From a virus, in the IMG/VR virus record IMGVR_UViG_3300042338_001090, positions 1 to 38,029 of that record: a DNA stretch of 38,029 nucleotides; one strand, 5' to 3'. Each line of letters opens with the position of its first letter. Position 1 is the first letter of the stretch. This document shows positions 22,128-30,398 of this stretch, piece by piece. The notes beneath the pieces are model-generated. The model did not search any database. It had not been told where the DNA came from and worked only from the letters and a program-made list of their open reading frames with translations. Both the position numbers and the translations under genes were made by a program.

Positions 22128-22717
22128 ACAGCGATCTCATCCACATCAATGCCCGCGCTGATCACGGCCGAACCCACAATGAGTCGGCCGTAGCCCACAG
22201 GTACGGGATGGCCCTGCGCCGTGGTGTTGACGGCCCCGTTGAAAACATAACTGGGCTGGTTGCCTGGCCGCTCAGAGGGGTCCTGGGCTTTGGCGGTGGG
22301 GGCAATCATCTGTGCCACACCGCCCAGGATCATGGATGTGCCCACTGAATACAAAGTGGCCTGCGACAGAAAAGAGCCTGCTGCGGCCCAGCCCATCGGA
22401 TTCCACCAGGATACGGCGATAAGGGCAGCGCCCAGCAGGATCTGACCCAGCCCGTTACCACCGGCCCCGGACACGACCGGCGCGATGGTGATGCGCTGTC
22501 GGCCACTGGGCTCGTGCAGACGATCAAGGCTCAGCGCATCCCGTCCAGCCAGCACCCGATAGCCCACTCCTCGCTCACCCGAGGCGACCAATTCCCGCTC
22601 AAAACCGGGAAAGTTGGCACAAAGGGCGCGCACGGCCTCAGCCGCCGAGGTCACCGCCATCCTGTGCCGACGCCCGAAGCGCTTGCCCAGTTCACCGAGA
22701 AGAAGGATCGTGACCAT
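22124..22717 (-). CDS. I: Tail assembly protein, lambda I family
   Basis: The 197-aa protein starts MVTILLLGELGKRFGRRHRM and has the RALCANFPGFERELV and GYRVLAGRDAL segments of lambda tail assembly protein I. A Gly/Ala-rich hydrophobic middle follows (GNGLGQILLGAALIAVSWW...ASFLSQATLYSVGTSMILGGVAQMI), then a C-terminal SYVFNGAVNTTAQGHPVPVGYG tail typical of the family. It acts in tail tip assembly between K and J. Its end overlaps the J start by four bases. Confidence 0.9.
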   Translation of the reverse strand: MVTILLLGELGKRFGRRHRMAVTSAAEAVRALCANFPGFERELVASGERGVGYRVLAGRDALSLDRLHEPSGRQRITIAPVVSGAGGNGLGQILLGAALIAVSWWNPMGWAAAGSFLSQATLYSVGTSMILGGVAQMIAPTAKAQDPSERPGNQPSYVFNGAVNTTAQGHPVPVGYGRLIVGSAVISAGIDVDEIAV

Positions 22718-22724
22718 GCTGGTG

Positions 22725-23435
22725 TTACTGCAAGAGTTGATGTCTCAGGGTGTGGGTGGTGATCTTTTGCCAGTAGCCGCCATAGACATCGCGACTGGAG
22801 AGCCTGCCCTGCAGGTGGTGCAGGATGAGACCATCTCCCAGGTAAATGGCAGCGTGGTTGGGCACGGGAGATGCGACCTGCATCAGCAGGACATCACCCA
22901 AATTCATGTCAGCTGGCTCCACCACATGAAAGCCTGCGCCAGCGAAGTTGTCCAGGTACAGGTTTTCACCGCGCTTCCACCACTCGTCAAAGCGGGTGAA
23001 ATCCGGCAGATCGATGCCGCGCTCCTGGGCGTACCAGTCCCGGATCAACGAGTAGCAGTCGAGCACACCATGCGACCATTCGCGCCCGACCAGCGGTGCG
23101 GCATAGCCTTGCGGGAGCAACTCGATCCACTGCGTGGCAGGAAAACTCGCGATGAACCAGGGCAATGCCGTGGCTTCGCATGCCACACGGTCCGCCTGGC
23201 TGGGTTCAGGGCTCAAGTTGGGGTGGGAGTGAAACACTCCCACGATCTCGCCAAGCTGGTCGGCGCGCACATAGTCCTCGGGGTGGATCACAAACTGATC
23301 GGTTCCCACGCCAATGTTGCGGCACGGAGCATAGGTCTCCCTGCCCTTGTGAATGACGAGCAAGCCACAGGCTTCGCGGGGAAACTCCCGAGCAGCATGG
23401 GCCAGCGCCAGCGTCTGATTGGCCTCGAGCATCAC
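22725..23435 (-). CDS. K: Tail tip assembly protein, lambda K family (MPN/JAMM plus NlpC/P60)
   Basis: Two domains are visible. The N-terminal JAMM/MPN part has a Glu in REACGLLV and the metal site HSHPNLSPEPSQAD. The C-terminal NlpC/P60 part has the catalytic Cys in GVLDCYSLIRDWY and His in PNHAAIYLGDG. The 236-aa length is that of the family. In lambda-type tails K is needed for tip assembly, and its peptidase domain may act on peptidoglycan at infection. Its start overlaps the L stop by four bases. Confidence 0.92.
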   Translation of the reverse strand: MMLEANQTLALAHAAREFPREACGLLVIHKGRETYAPCRNIGVGTDQFVIHPEDYVRADQLGEIVGVFHSHPNLSPEPSQADRVACEATALPWFIASFPATQWIELLPQGYAAPLVGREWSHGVLDCYSLIRDWYAQERGIDLPDFTRFDEWWKRGENLYLDNFAGAGFHVVEPADMNLGDVLLMQVASPVPNHAAIYLGDGLILHHLQGRLSSRDVYGGYWQKITTHTLRHQLLQ

Positions 23436-24136
23436 CGGATCAACCCCGCTGCAGGAAACCCGCCAAAGGGCAACTCAGCATTCACGCCAAAGCGCTTCTG
23501 ACAGGACGCCAGGCGTTTGCCACAGGCATCCTGCGCGCGGGAGCTGACGGTTTCATCGTTAGCGTTGAAGTACGCGGTTCCGGTGTAGCCGCATTCGGCA
23601 CCCTGGTATTGCCAGGGACAGACGTTTTGCACGATCTGGCGCCGGGGCAATGACACCCCTTCCAGATCAAAGGCGGCAGCCAACTCGAACTCGACCACAT
23701 CCCGGGTTTCCCGGGACTTGCGGTCAATGAAATACACGTCCTCCGCGAATTCAGCGGTGGCGTCTGCTGTCGAGTTGGACCCAGAGGCAAAGTTCACCGC
23801 ATCCAGGTATTTAAGGAGCGTGCGCTTTCTGGTGACTTTGGCCCCCACCAGGTCCTGATAGGACAGGATGAGTGCGGTGATGCTGCCTGTGACATTGGCC
23901 ACCTTGAGTTTGGGACGCGGCACCTGGCCGTTGCCGTTGAATTCAAAGCCTTCGGCCTGGATGGGAAACGGCTCATAGGTGTTGCCCTGCCAGACCACCT
24001 GCTGACGCAGCTCATTGGTTCCGGCATGAAACCTCACCACCCCCTCGTTGAATAGGGACAGGTCGAGCACAAAAAGCTCGATGACCGCACTCGGGGCCAG
24101 TCTCTGAATTTCTGAAGTAATCGCTTGGCTGGTCAT
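23432..24136 (-). CDS. L: Minor tail protein, lambda L family
   Basis: The 234-aa protein shows LAPSAVIELFVLDLSLFNEG at the N-terminus and FEFNGNGQVPRPKLKVANV in the middle. The C-terminal zinc or iron-sulfur cluster region has four Cys (VCPWQYQGAECGYTG, DACGKRL, SCQKRFG). Lambda L binds a 4Fe-4S cluster with this kind of C-terminal domain. The gene overlaps M and K by four bases at each side. Confidence 0.92.
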   Translation of the reverse strand: MTSQAITSEIQRLAPSAVIELFVLDLSLFNEGVVRFHAGTNELRQQVVWQGNTYEPFPIQAEGFEFNGNGQVPRPKLKVANVTGSITALILSYQDLVGAKVTRKRTLLKYLDAVNFASGSNSTADATAEFAEDVYFIDRKSRETRDVVEFELAAAFDLEGVSLPRRQIVQNVCPWQYQGAECGYTGTAYFNANDETVSSRAQDACGKRLASCQKRFGVNAELPFGGFPAAGLIR

Positions 24137-24483
24137 GACATATCAAACACCTGCCGGAACGTGGCGTGGATGTTTTCCAGATTGGGTTCTTCGATGCTGC
24201 GGCTCCACTCCTCACAAAGGAACTTGCCAACAATGCCGCTCGGGGTAGTCCAGTCGAATGACTGAACCGCCCCACGGGCACGCAGGAAGTTGTCGATGGC
24301 AGCCGCCTCGGCCGTTGATTTACCCCTGAATTCCAGGGACCAGATCTCCGGTTGGGTGTTGATGCCAAAGGCCAGGCGCTGCTCGTACCCATCCCCAAAG
24401 GAGACCTTACGGACATTGGGTTTGAGGGTGAGGGATGCCCCAATCGAGGCCGTCCACGTAAATGTCGATGTGAACGTCGCCAT
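24133..24483 (-). CDS. M: Minor tail protein, lambda M family
   Basis: The 116-aa protein has the family signs KVSFGDGYEQRLAFGINTQPE, WSLEFRG and FLRARGAVQSFDWTTP. M joins the tail tip between the tape measure and L. ATG 24483 lies 17 bases after the tape measure stop, and its stop overlaps the L start. Confidence 0.9.
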   Translation of the reverse strand: MATFTSTFTWTASIGASLTLKPNVRKVSFGDGYEQRLAFGINTQPEIWSLEFRGKSTAEAAAIDNFLRARGAVQSFDWTTPSGIVGKFLCEEWSRSIEEPNLENIHATFRQVFDMS

Positions 24484-24500
24484 GAGAATCCTTCAATACA

Positions 24501-26945
24501 TCACTGCCGACGCGGGTCCAGCAGACCACCGGCCCGCTTTTGGTTGAGCAGCTCCTGGCGCACCGCACTGGAAATCGCCCGCCCCAAGTCTTTGCCCTGC
24601 CCTGCGCTGCTGGTCACCCCACCCTCAGCCACATTCACCGAGATGTTGAACACATCGCCGCCTCCTGACGAGGACTGATTCATCGTGACAGGGATCGAGC
24701 GACCATCAGGCAACGGCACATAGGCCTCGGCCATGGAACCCTCGCCAAAGACGGCCAGCTGAGGCGTGGTGGCCACACCGCCACTGGCGTAGGCCCGCAA
24801 GGGCAAGGGGCCTGCTGAGGTCATGATCCCGCCATCGGCAAACCCGAACATGCTGCCCAGAGCCTTGGCCAAGGGCAGCGTGATGGCACGCTGAATCTGA
24901 ATGCGGATCAGGTCAGAGATGATGGAGGTGGCCAGCGACTTGAAGTCGAGCTTGCCCGTCATCACGAAGTTGGTGAGCGCATCCGTCATTCCATTGAAGG
25001 CCTTGGTGGTCACTGCCTCCATCTGCTTGCCCACCTGCTCGGTTTCTTCACCCAGGGTGCGAAGCGCCTTGGAGAACCCCGCACCGGGATCTGACAACTC
25101 AAGGGCCCGTTGACCCAGCAAGGTCGCCCCATCGGCTGCTTGACGGGCGGCCTCCTCGATGCGCCGAAACGATTCGGCCAACTTGTCGTTGCCAGGCGTG
25201 GCCTCCACCAGTTCTCTGGCCTTGGCCGCGAAATCCGCCAGCTCATCGGCACTGGAGCGCCTGGCAGCCGACAACCGTTTCAGCGAATCGATCTCGCTGA
25301 TCGAACCGGTCTCACGCAGAACCTTGATTTGCTCTTCGGTCGATCGCAGCTGACCCTGGCTTCTGGCTACCTGCTCCTGCAGGTCCTTGAGTGTTTCACC
25401 CGGCAGCTTGATCTCGCGCTCCAGATTGGACTGCTGGGCTTCACGCTCGAGCTTTTCTCGGCGCAGGGTGATTTCCGAAAGCTTGTCCTGGAGCTTCAAT
25501 TTGTCCTGGGCTGTCTTGGCCACGGTGGCCAGGCCACGCTTCAAGATGGACTCTTCCTGCGCATACAACTCACCCAGGCGGTCCGTGAATTCCTGCTGAA
25601 CGTTCAGCCGGGCTTCACTCGCCTCCTTGTAGCTGATGTATCCCTGCCCCTCATAGAGGTCGATGATCTTTTGCCGGTCCTTCAGAAGGCCCGTTTCCAC
25701 ATCGGTCAGACTCTGCAGCTGCTTGATGTCGCTCTCAATCTTGGCCATGGCCGCTGCAGTGAGCGCGCCAGTGGCCGAGTTGTAGTTCAGCTTGGGCTTT
25801 TTGGCTTCGGACGCAGCCTCGGTTTCCCCCTTGTTGATCGCATCGAAACGCTCCTTGACCGCATCAGCGAGCAAAGGCATCTTCCAGAGGTCAACATAGG
25901 TCTGGTTGGCCTTTTCAACGATCGCATTGCGTTTTTCCAATGCGGTCTTGAGGGTGGCCTGGTTCTCCTCGGAGAACGGGTTCAAGCCCTTGCCACCGGC
26001 CAAAAAGGTGCCGAGCAACTCGATGTCGGCCCAGACCGCCTCGAAGCTGCCCATGACCGCCTTGGCCATCTGGATCACACCACGCAGCGCATCGATCACG
26101 ATGGCAATGCCATACGCTGTGTCCTGCGCCCAGGTCTTGAGCGTGCCATCGTCTCGCAGCTTGACCATGGCCTCAGCCGTGTTGTGCGTGCCCAGCATCA
26201 CGGCTTTGAGCTCGCCCACCAATTCTTCGAGTGCAGGAAGCGCGGCCGTGACGATGGTCTGGGCGACGAAGTTGTGCTCGGCCCGCATGCGGCCCAGCGC
26301 CTTGGAGGCTTTCTCGGCAGATTCAATCTCAGCTTCAGTGAGCCGGATGTTCAGATCCTGGTTGGCCGCCAGGTCCTTGAGGAAGGGCAGCAGCCCAGCT
26401 CCAGACTTACCGAACAGCTCAAGCGCAATGGCCGTCTTGCCTGCCCCGTCCTCGAAATTGGACAGTTTCAGGGCAATGTCGTTCATGACCTCAGCCGGAT
26501 CGCGCAGGTTTCCCCCCGCATCCTTGGCCTTGATGCCCAGAAACTGCAGAGCTTGTGAAGCCCCCTTGGTCTCATCGTCCACCCCGGCCAGCCCCTTGGA
26601 GAGCTTGGTCAGGCCTACGCCAATCTGCTCCATCGCCACGCCAGAAATGGTGGCCACGGGCGCAAAGCCAGACAGGGCCGTGGCACTTGCTCCGGTCTGC
26701 TCGGCCAGATCCTGTAGGGCGGCCACTGTTTCCAGCGTGTGGGCCACCAATTCCTTGAGCGCCCCCACCGACTCCACGCCGATGGCGATGGCAAAGGTGG
26801 TTTTGGCGACTTCGGCCACTTTTTCGAGGGAGCCACGCATGGATTCGGCGTGGCGCTCCAAAAGCAATGCACTCTTGCCCAGGTCTTCGCGGAAATCGGC
26901 CGTTTCCGCTGCGAGTTTGACCACGAGGGAACCGATATCAGCCAT
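24501..26945 (-). CDS. Tail tape measure protein, lambda H family
   Basis: The 814-aa protein sets tail length. It has the start MADIGSLVVKLAAETADF, a hydrophobic segment (TTFAIAIGVESVGALKELVAH) near residue 60, long helical coiled-coil parts between ~380 and 640, and the family's C-terminal signature GFADGGIMTSAG with MAEAYVPLPDGRSIPV. I chose ATG 26945, which overlaps the end of the T-like chaperone ORF. The frame is open upstream to 27158, but that part is a shadow of the chaperone gene. Confidence 0.93.
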   Translation of the reverse strand: MADIGSLVVKLAAETADFREDLGKSALLLERHAESMRGSLEKVAEVAKTTFAIAIGVESVGALKELVAHTLETVAALQDLAEQTGASATALSGFAPVATISGVAMEQIGVGLTKLSKGLAGVDDETKGASQALQFLGIKAKDAGGNLRDPAEVMNDIALKLSNFEDGAGKTAIALELFGKSGAGLLPFLKDLAANQDLNIRLTEAEIESAEKASKALGRMRAEHNFVAQTIVTAALPALEELVGELKAVMLGTHNTAEAMVKLRDDGTLKTWAQDTAYGIAIVIDALRGVIQMAKAVMGSFEAVWADIELLGTFLAGGKGLNPFSEENQATLKTALEKRNAIVEKANQTYVDLWKMPLLADAVKERFDAINKGETEAASEAKKPKLNYNSATGALTAAAMAKIESDIKQLQSLTDVETGLLKDRQKIIDLYEGQGYISYKEASEARLNVQQEFTDRLGELYAQEESILKRGLATVAKTAQDKLKLQDKLSEITLRREKLEREAQQSNLEREIKLPGETLKDLQEQVARSQGQLRSTEEQIKVLRETGSISEIDSLKRLSAARRSSADELADFAAKARELVEATPGNDKLAESFRRIEEAARQAADGATLLGQRALELSDPGAGFSKALRTLGEETEQVGKQMEAVTTKAFNGMTDALTNFVMTGKLDFKSLATSIISDLIRIQIQRAITLPLAKALGSMFGFADGGIMTSAGPLPLRAYASGGVATTPQLAVFGEGSMAEAYVPLPDGRSIPVTMNQSSSGGGDVFNISVNVAEGGVTSSAGQGKDLGRAISSAVRQELLNQKRAGGLLDPRRQ

Positions 26946-27264
26946 GCTGTGATTGCCTTTTTTGGACCTTATGCGCGAACATGGCCTTGAACCGGGCCAC
27001 ATTGAGCTGTGTTTCGTCTTGAGGTTGGGTGGGTTGCGGCTTATCCAGGAAGGGCATGAAATCCTCTGGCCGAAATGGCCCCGCATCCTTGGCCCGGTGG
27101 GCATTGGCAAAGGTGGAGGCCACCACGCCGGACCTGTAATCGGCCCGATAGTCCCCAAAGGGCTCGAGCTGGTAGTACGCCATCCACTCGGTCAGCTCGT
27201 CCGACCCCATCGATGCGAGCATCGCGCGCACCGGCTGGCCCAAAGCCAGCGCCAGCCGGAACAC
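26938..27264 (-). CDS. T part of the tail assembly chaperone, read by -1 frameshift from G
   Basis: The ORF encodes LALALGQPVRAMLASMGSDELTEWMAYYQLEPFGDYRADYRS, typical of tail assembly chaperone T domains (DUF4035-like), then a C-terminal tail that should bind the tape measure. It has no ribosome binding site of its own. The frame is -1 to the G ORF and joins it through the slippery heptamer at 27294-27300, so the real product is a G-T fusion covering 26938-27626. The GTG at 27264 is only the nominal ORF start. Confidence 0.82.
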   Translation of the reverse strand: MFRLALALGQPVRAMLASMGSDELTEWMAYYQLEPFGDYRADYRSGVVASTFANAHRAKDAGPFRPEDFMPFLDKPQPTQPQDETQLNVARFKAMFAHKVQKRQSQHG

Positions 27265-27287
27265 AAAGCGCCGCGAAGGATGGGCGA

Positions 27288-27626
27288 TCAGGCGTTTTTT
27301 GCGGCGTCCACCTGATCAGCGCCGATGCCGTTCAGGCGCTGGGACACGGCAAACACCCGGTCCAGTGCCTTGGCGCTCTTGCCTCCGAGCGACGTGATGT
27401 CACCATCGCTGAAAAGACGGCTCCCCGTCTCGTCGCACAAGGTGAGCGAGACCAGGCGGGCACGCACGTTCTCAAGACGGCCTTCCTTGCCAATCAAGCT
27501 GGCCTCAAAGGCATCACGGTCGGTACCGGTCATGGTGCGCACCTGCACCTCCCCGCCCCACTCCGGGACTTGGACAGTTTCACGGGGCAGATCATCGCTC
27601 TGCAGGATTTGTTCACGGGTCAACAT
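27288..27626 (-). CDS. Tail assembly chaperone, lambda G-like
   Basis: The 112-aa protein begins MLTREQILQSDDLPRETVQV, with WGGEVQVRTMTGTDRDAFEAS and LVSLTLCDETGSRLFSDGDI. This is the usual G-type chaperone that coats the tape measure protein during tail assembly. It ends AAKNA-stop. The codons GCA AAA AAC before the stop form the A AAA AAC slippery site for the G-T fusion. Confidence 0.88.
   Translation of the reverse strand: MLTREQILQSDDLPRETVQVPEWGGEVQVRTMTGTDRDAFEASLIGKEGRLENVRARLVSLTLCDETGSRLFSDGDITSLGGKSAKALDRVFAVSQRLNGIGADQVDAAKNA
27294..27300 (-). other. -1 ribosomal frameshift site AAAAAAC (G/G-T)
   Basis: The heptamer A AAA AAC is in the exact phase required (X XXY YYZ in the G frame) and lies two codons before the G stop. 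A -1 shift continues through KKRLIAHPSRRFVF directly into the T ORF. This is the conserved arrangement of lambda-type tail chaperone genes. Confidence 0.85.
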
Positions 27627-27640
27627 GGGTGTGTCTCTCT

Positions 27641-28051
27641 TTAAGCTTCGGTGATGTCGCCATCGATCTCGATGGTCACGGAGGCCTGCACGACCGCATC
27701 CACACCGCCTTGCACGCTGAAGTGCGTGACATAGCCGTAGAAGGTCCAGGTGGCAGGGTTGGTGTCTGTAAAAGTGATCTTGAACTGGCGGCGCACCCGG
27801 TTGGCCCGGTCGGTCCTCAGGCCCTGGTGCACCAGATCGTCGGGGTTGTAGTGCAAGGTCAGGGACAACTGCCCCTCGTCGCGCAGGCCCACGCGCTTTT
27901 CCTTGGCAGTAGACGCTAGATTGGTGACGTCGATCACTGCTGCCTGCCCGCCAGGGCCTTGAAACGAGACCACGTTGGGGATGGTTTCAAAGGCGGTGGT
28001 GCCAAACCGGGCAATGGCAATACCCTGCGCGGTGATTGCGGTGCTGCTCAT
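27641..28051 (-). CDS. Major tail tube protein
   Basis: The 136-aa beta-rich protein (VVSFQGPGGQAAVIDVTNLAS, LTLHYNPDDLVHQGLR, FKITFTDTNPATWTFYGYVTHFSVQGGVDAVVQASVTIEI) matches the phage tail tube fold of the lambda V / HK97 type. The C-terminal 'GGVDAVVQASVTIEIDG' is characteristic. ATG 28051 has AAGGAG upstream, a strong site fitting an abundant protein. It lies directly before the chaperones. Confidence 0.88.
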   Translation of the reverse strand: MSSTAITAQGIAIARFGTTAFETIPNVVSFQGPGGQAAVIDVTNLASTAKEKRVGLRDEGQLSLTLHYNPDDLVHQGLRTDRANRVRRQFKITFTDTNPATWTFYGYVTHFSVQGGVDAVVQASVTIEIDGDITEA

Positions 28052-28067
28052 GTAGATGCTCCTTGTT

Positions 28068-28418
28068 TCACGGTGAACCCACCGGCCGGTGGTAGGTGTA
28101 GTCCACGCTCACCCGGTACAGCCGGGCCTGATCTTCAAATTCACTGAGCCCCATGCGCACATCGGCGACGGTGCTTTTGTCCGCCAGCAGCGCAGTCAGG
28201 ACCTGGTCTTGCAGGTGCAAGGCCTCCTGGTACGTTCTGGCGTAGGTGTCGACCTGCACGCGCACGCGCTGCAGGCCATGCGGTCCATCTATGCCGAAGA
28301 TGTGCTCTTGGACGATGGGCGTGTAGACGATGGCCGGGTACTGGGTGTTTTCTGCAGCGACAAGCGCGTAGACCTCCCCCCCGGCCAGGTCCTTGATGGC
28401 GTCAAAGAAATCCTGCAC
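28068..28418 (-). CDS. Tail completion protein, DUF3168 family
   Basis: The 116-aa protein shows DAIKDLAGGEVYALVAAENTQYPAIVYTPI and LQRVRVQVDTYARTYQEAL, the pattern of DUF3168 / tail terminator proteins (lambda U-like role), which close the tail end and join it to the head. It sits between the gp10-like and tail tube genes, as in HK97-type phages. Confidence 0.85.
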   Translation of the reverse strand: MQDFFDAIKDLAGGEVYALVAAENTQYPAIVYTPIVQEHIFGIDGPHGLQRVRVQVDTYARTYQEALHLQDQVLTALLADKSTVADVRMGLSEFEDQARLYRVSVDYTYHRPVGSP

Positions 28419-28420
28419 AG

Positions 28421-28921
28421 CTACTTCCTTTGCTGACCTCTGTAGAGGTTCTTGGCTTCCAGCTCGATACGCTCACTCAACCGGTCCTTCATGGCCTGCA
28501 CCGCTTCGCGACGCTTGGCTTCCAGGGCAGGTCTCAGGAATGGCCGCGCGCGCATTTTTCGGGTGCCAAACTCCACGAAACGCCAGTACCAGGCATCCTG
28601 CGAGAGGTTGCCCTTCTTGCCCTGCTTGCGGTACTTCTTGCCGTGGCGCACCGTCACAAAGAAGGTCTGGCGCGTGAGGCTGGAGAGCTCAGGGATCTGT
28701 TTCATGATCACCGAGCGCTTGAGCGTGCCTGGTGGCGGCTGATTGGGTCCCAGGACTTCGGCCGCTTTGGGCGCACGCATGCGGGCTTCATCGCGGATGA
28801 CCTTGGCTCCGGCATAAACAGAGACGCGCAGGCCGTTTTTGGCTACCCGGTCAGGCAATTCGCGCAGGGCTTTGGCCAATTCAGCCAAGCCCTCCACCTT
28901 GAAGGGTTCATGCTTAGCCAT
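28421..28921 (-). CDS. HK97 gp10-like head-tail joining protein
   Basis: The 166-aa basic protein begins FKVEGLAELAKALRELPDRVAKNGLR and has GAKVIRDEARMRAPKA plus a late GTRKMRARPFLRPALEA segment. These are the usual marks of the HK97 gp10 / minor tail Z-like family, thought to act at the head-tail junction. It overlaps the head closure gene by eight bases. Confidence 0.88.
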   Translation of the reverse strand: MAKHEPFKVEGLAELAKALRELPDRVAKNGLRVSVYAGAKVIRDEARMRAPKAAEVLGPNQPPPGTLKRSVIMKQIPELSSLTRQTFFVTVRHGKKYRKQGKKGNLSQDAWYWRFVEFGTRKMRARPFLRPALEAKRREAVQAMKDRLSERIELEAKNLYRGQQRK

Positions 28922-29264
28922 CGTCCAGACCCTCGCTGGCCAGCAGGATGACCAGGACGCGTTTTTCGTCCTCGTTCAGGGCCGAGTGGATGTTGAAGAT
29001 CCGCGACCTGTAGAGCACCCTGTACTGGGCCACCAGCTGAGGGTTGTCAAAAATGCTCTGGTAACGCACCGTGATCTGGTGCGTGAGTTCGGCCGAGATC
29101 CGGCTGGCAATCACAGCCTCTCGTCCGGACAAAGGCTGGATGTCTGCCCACACCGTGGCCACATCGATCCATGTCCGACTGGGTGCACCCAGGCTGTCTT
29201 TGACGGTACTGGGGCGCTGGATCTTGATGCGGCGGCCCAGCGTTCCGGCTCCGATCGGGTTCAT
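28914..29264 (-). CDS. Head closure / head-tail adaptor protein
   Basis: The 116-aa protein has GTLGRRIKIQRPS, DSLGAPSRTWIDVATVWADIQPLSGRE and ITVRYQ, typical of the SPP1 gp16-like head closure family. It plugs the connector after DNA packaging. Placed between the connector gp6-like gene and the gp10-like gene, the normal order in HK97-type phages. Confidence 0.9.
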   Translation of the reverse strand: MNPIGAGTLGRRIKIQRPSTVKDSLGAPSRTWIDVATVWADIQPLSGREAVIASRISAELTHQITVRYQSIFDNPQLVAQYRVLYRSRIFNIHSALNEDEKRVLVILLASEGLDDG

Positions 29265-29271
29265 AGAGGCC

Positions 29272-29895
29272 TCATATCAAAGGTACCTTGTAGGGATCGA
29301 GCAGGCCATCGATGAAGGGCAAGGGATCAATGCGCCCTCGCGTCATCGATGCCACCTCCTCGCGGTGGACGTAAAGAGAGCCCAGGCGCAGCTTGATCCA
29401 GGTCTTGATGCCCTCGGGCACCGCCGAAGCGTCGCCATATCCGGCATCAAAGATCACGCTCACGGCCCCGATCTGAGGCAAGGCAATCGGCCAGATCTGC
29501 CCGAACACGGGAGTGATTCGGGCAGGCTCGCAGGCGTTGTCGATCGTGTAGTTCGCTGCTGGCATGACCTGCCAGGCACCCGCCATGTCCAGATAGCGGA
29601 TTTCCACCACCGACTGCACGGGCGATTTGGGCAGTAACACAGCGTGCCCGGGCAACGTGAACACCTGCCCTGCGGGCACGCCCATGAGGCTGGGTCCAGG
29701 AAAGCTGTCGAGCACCATCCGCCAGCGCGCCGTGACAAGTTGCCGGTTGGTCAGCGTCTCGGCGGCCTGTCGGGCGGCGGAGATCAGGACCTGAATCAGG
29801 CTGTCGTCGTCATCGAAGTCCACCCGCAGGTGGAGCTTGGCTTCGGCAAGCGAAACCGGCTCTCCTGCAGGCGGGGTGATCAACTGCATAGGCAT
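29272..29895 (-). CDS. Head-tail connector protein (HK97 gp6-like)
   Basis: The 207-aa protein starts MQLITPPAGEPVSLAEAKLHLRVDF and continues DDDSLIQVLISAARQAAETLTNRQL, the hallmark of gp6-like connector proteins. A beta part (VQSVVEIRYLDMAG, AVSVIFDAGYG) and C-terminal helices (GIKTWIKLRLGSLYVHREEVA) follow. It forms the ring under the portal. ATG 29895 has GGGGAG upstream; an ATG two codons later is possible. Confidence 0.9.
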   Translation of the reverse strand: MPMQLITPPAGEPVSLAEAKLHLRVDFDDDDSLIQVLISAARQAAETLTNRQLVTARWRMVLDSFPGPSLMGVPAGQVFTLPGHAVLLPKSPVQSVVEIRYLDMAGAWQVMPAANYTIDNACEPARITPVFGQIWPIALPQIGAVSVIFDAGYGDASAVPEGIKTWIKLRLGSLYVHREEVASMTRGRIDPLPFIDGLLDPYKVPLI

Positions 29896-29915
29896 GCATT
29901 GCTCTCCCCGATTTC

Positions 29916-30365
29916 TTAGACCACCTGGACCACAGCGGCCTGGTTATTGGCGTCGCCCGGCGCAAAACGGGGGTTGACGCCAAGCACCTGGGCTGCGGTC
30001 AGACTGGCGGCAACACCCACGCTCACCGACAGGCGCACATAGGCATAGCCGTTGGTCACATCCAGGTCATCCGGGCGCAGGTTGATCAGCGCCTGCTTGG
30101 CCGAGCCACTGGCAGCCTGGGTGAGCTGCGTGATGGCCTTACCCGTCAGGTCCTTGGCACCGGTGCCCGAAGCATCCTGGGCCTGCTGGAGCTTGGCATC
30201 CAGCGTGGCGTTGGTGCCCAGAGCGCCGCTTTGGATGAGCGCCAGCAGGTTGTGGTGGTTACCGGCCGAGATCCAGCCAGTAGAGGTGGTACCGACGGCC
30301 TGGCTGGCCGGGTCGATGGTGGCCAGAACCGAGAATAGCTCGCTGCCTTTTGCATTGGGAAACAT
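29916..30365 (-). CDS. Unknown phage structural-type protein after the capsid gene
   Basis: The 149-aa protein begins MFPNAKGSELFSVLATIDPAS and is Ala/Gly/Ser/Thr-rich, with helical parts (LDAKLQQAQDASG, GKAITQLTQAASGSAKQAL) and a strand-like end (YAYVRLSVSVGVAASLTAAQVLGV). I do not recognise the family. A strong AAGGAG precedes ATG 30365, and it lies between the capsid and connector genes, where some phages encode a head decoration or stabilising protein. That role is inferred from position only. Confidence 0.7.
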   Translation of the reverse strand: MFPNAKGSELFSVLATIDPASQAVGTTSTGWISAGNHHNLLALIQSGALGTNATLDAKLQQAQDASGTGAKDLTGKAITQLTQAASGSAKQALINLRPDDLDVTNGYAYVRLSVSVGVAASLTAAQVLGVNPRFAPGDANNQAAVVQVV

Positions 30366-30380
30366 GTGATTTCTCCTTGA

Positions 30381-30398
30381 TGGTCAGGCGCCTGATCA
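30381..30398. repeat. 18-bp near-palindrome at the capsid gene stop
   Basis: TGATCAGG and CCTGACCA (minus strand) form an almost perfect palindrome overlapping the capsid TGA and lying before the next ribosome binding site. No T-run follows. It might stabilise the 3' end of the capsid message. Confidence 0.35.

Noticed and set aside
25110-26558. 482-codon plus-strand ORF
   Set aside because: Shadow of the tape measure gene, caused by its codon bias; no ribosome binding site and low-complexity Leu/Gly/Gln composition.
26946-27158. Longer N-terminus of the tape measure protein
   Set aside because: The extra 71 codons are Pro/Trp/Arg-rich and overlap the T chaperone ORF; the family start fits ATG 26945.
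26938-27626. Broken tail gene (frameshift mutation)
   Set aside because: The break sits on a slippery heptamer in correct phase and in the place where lambda-type phages use programmed frameshifting.
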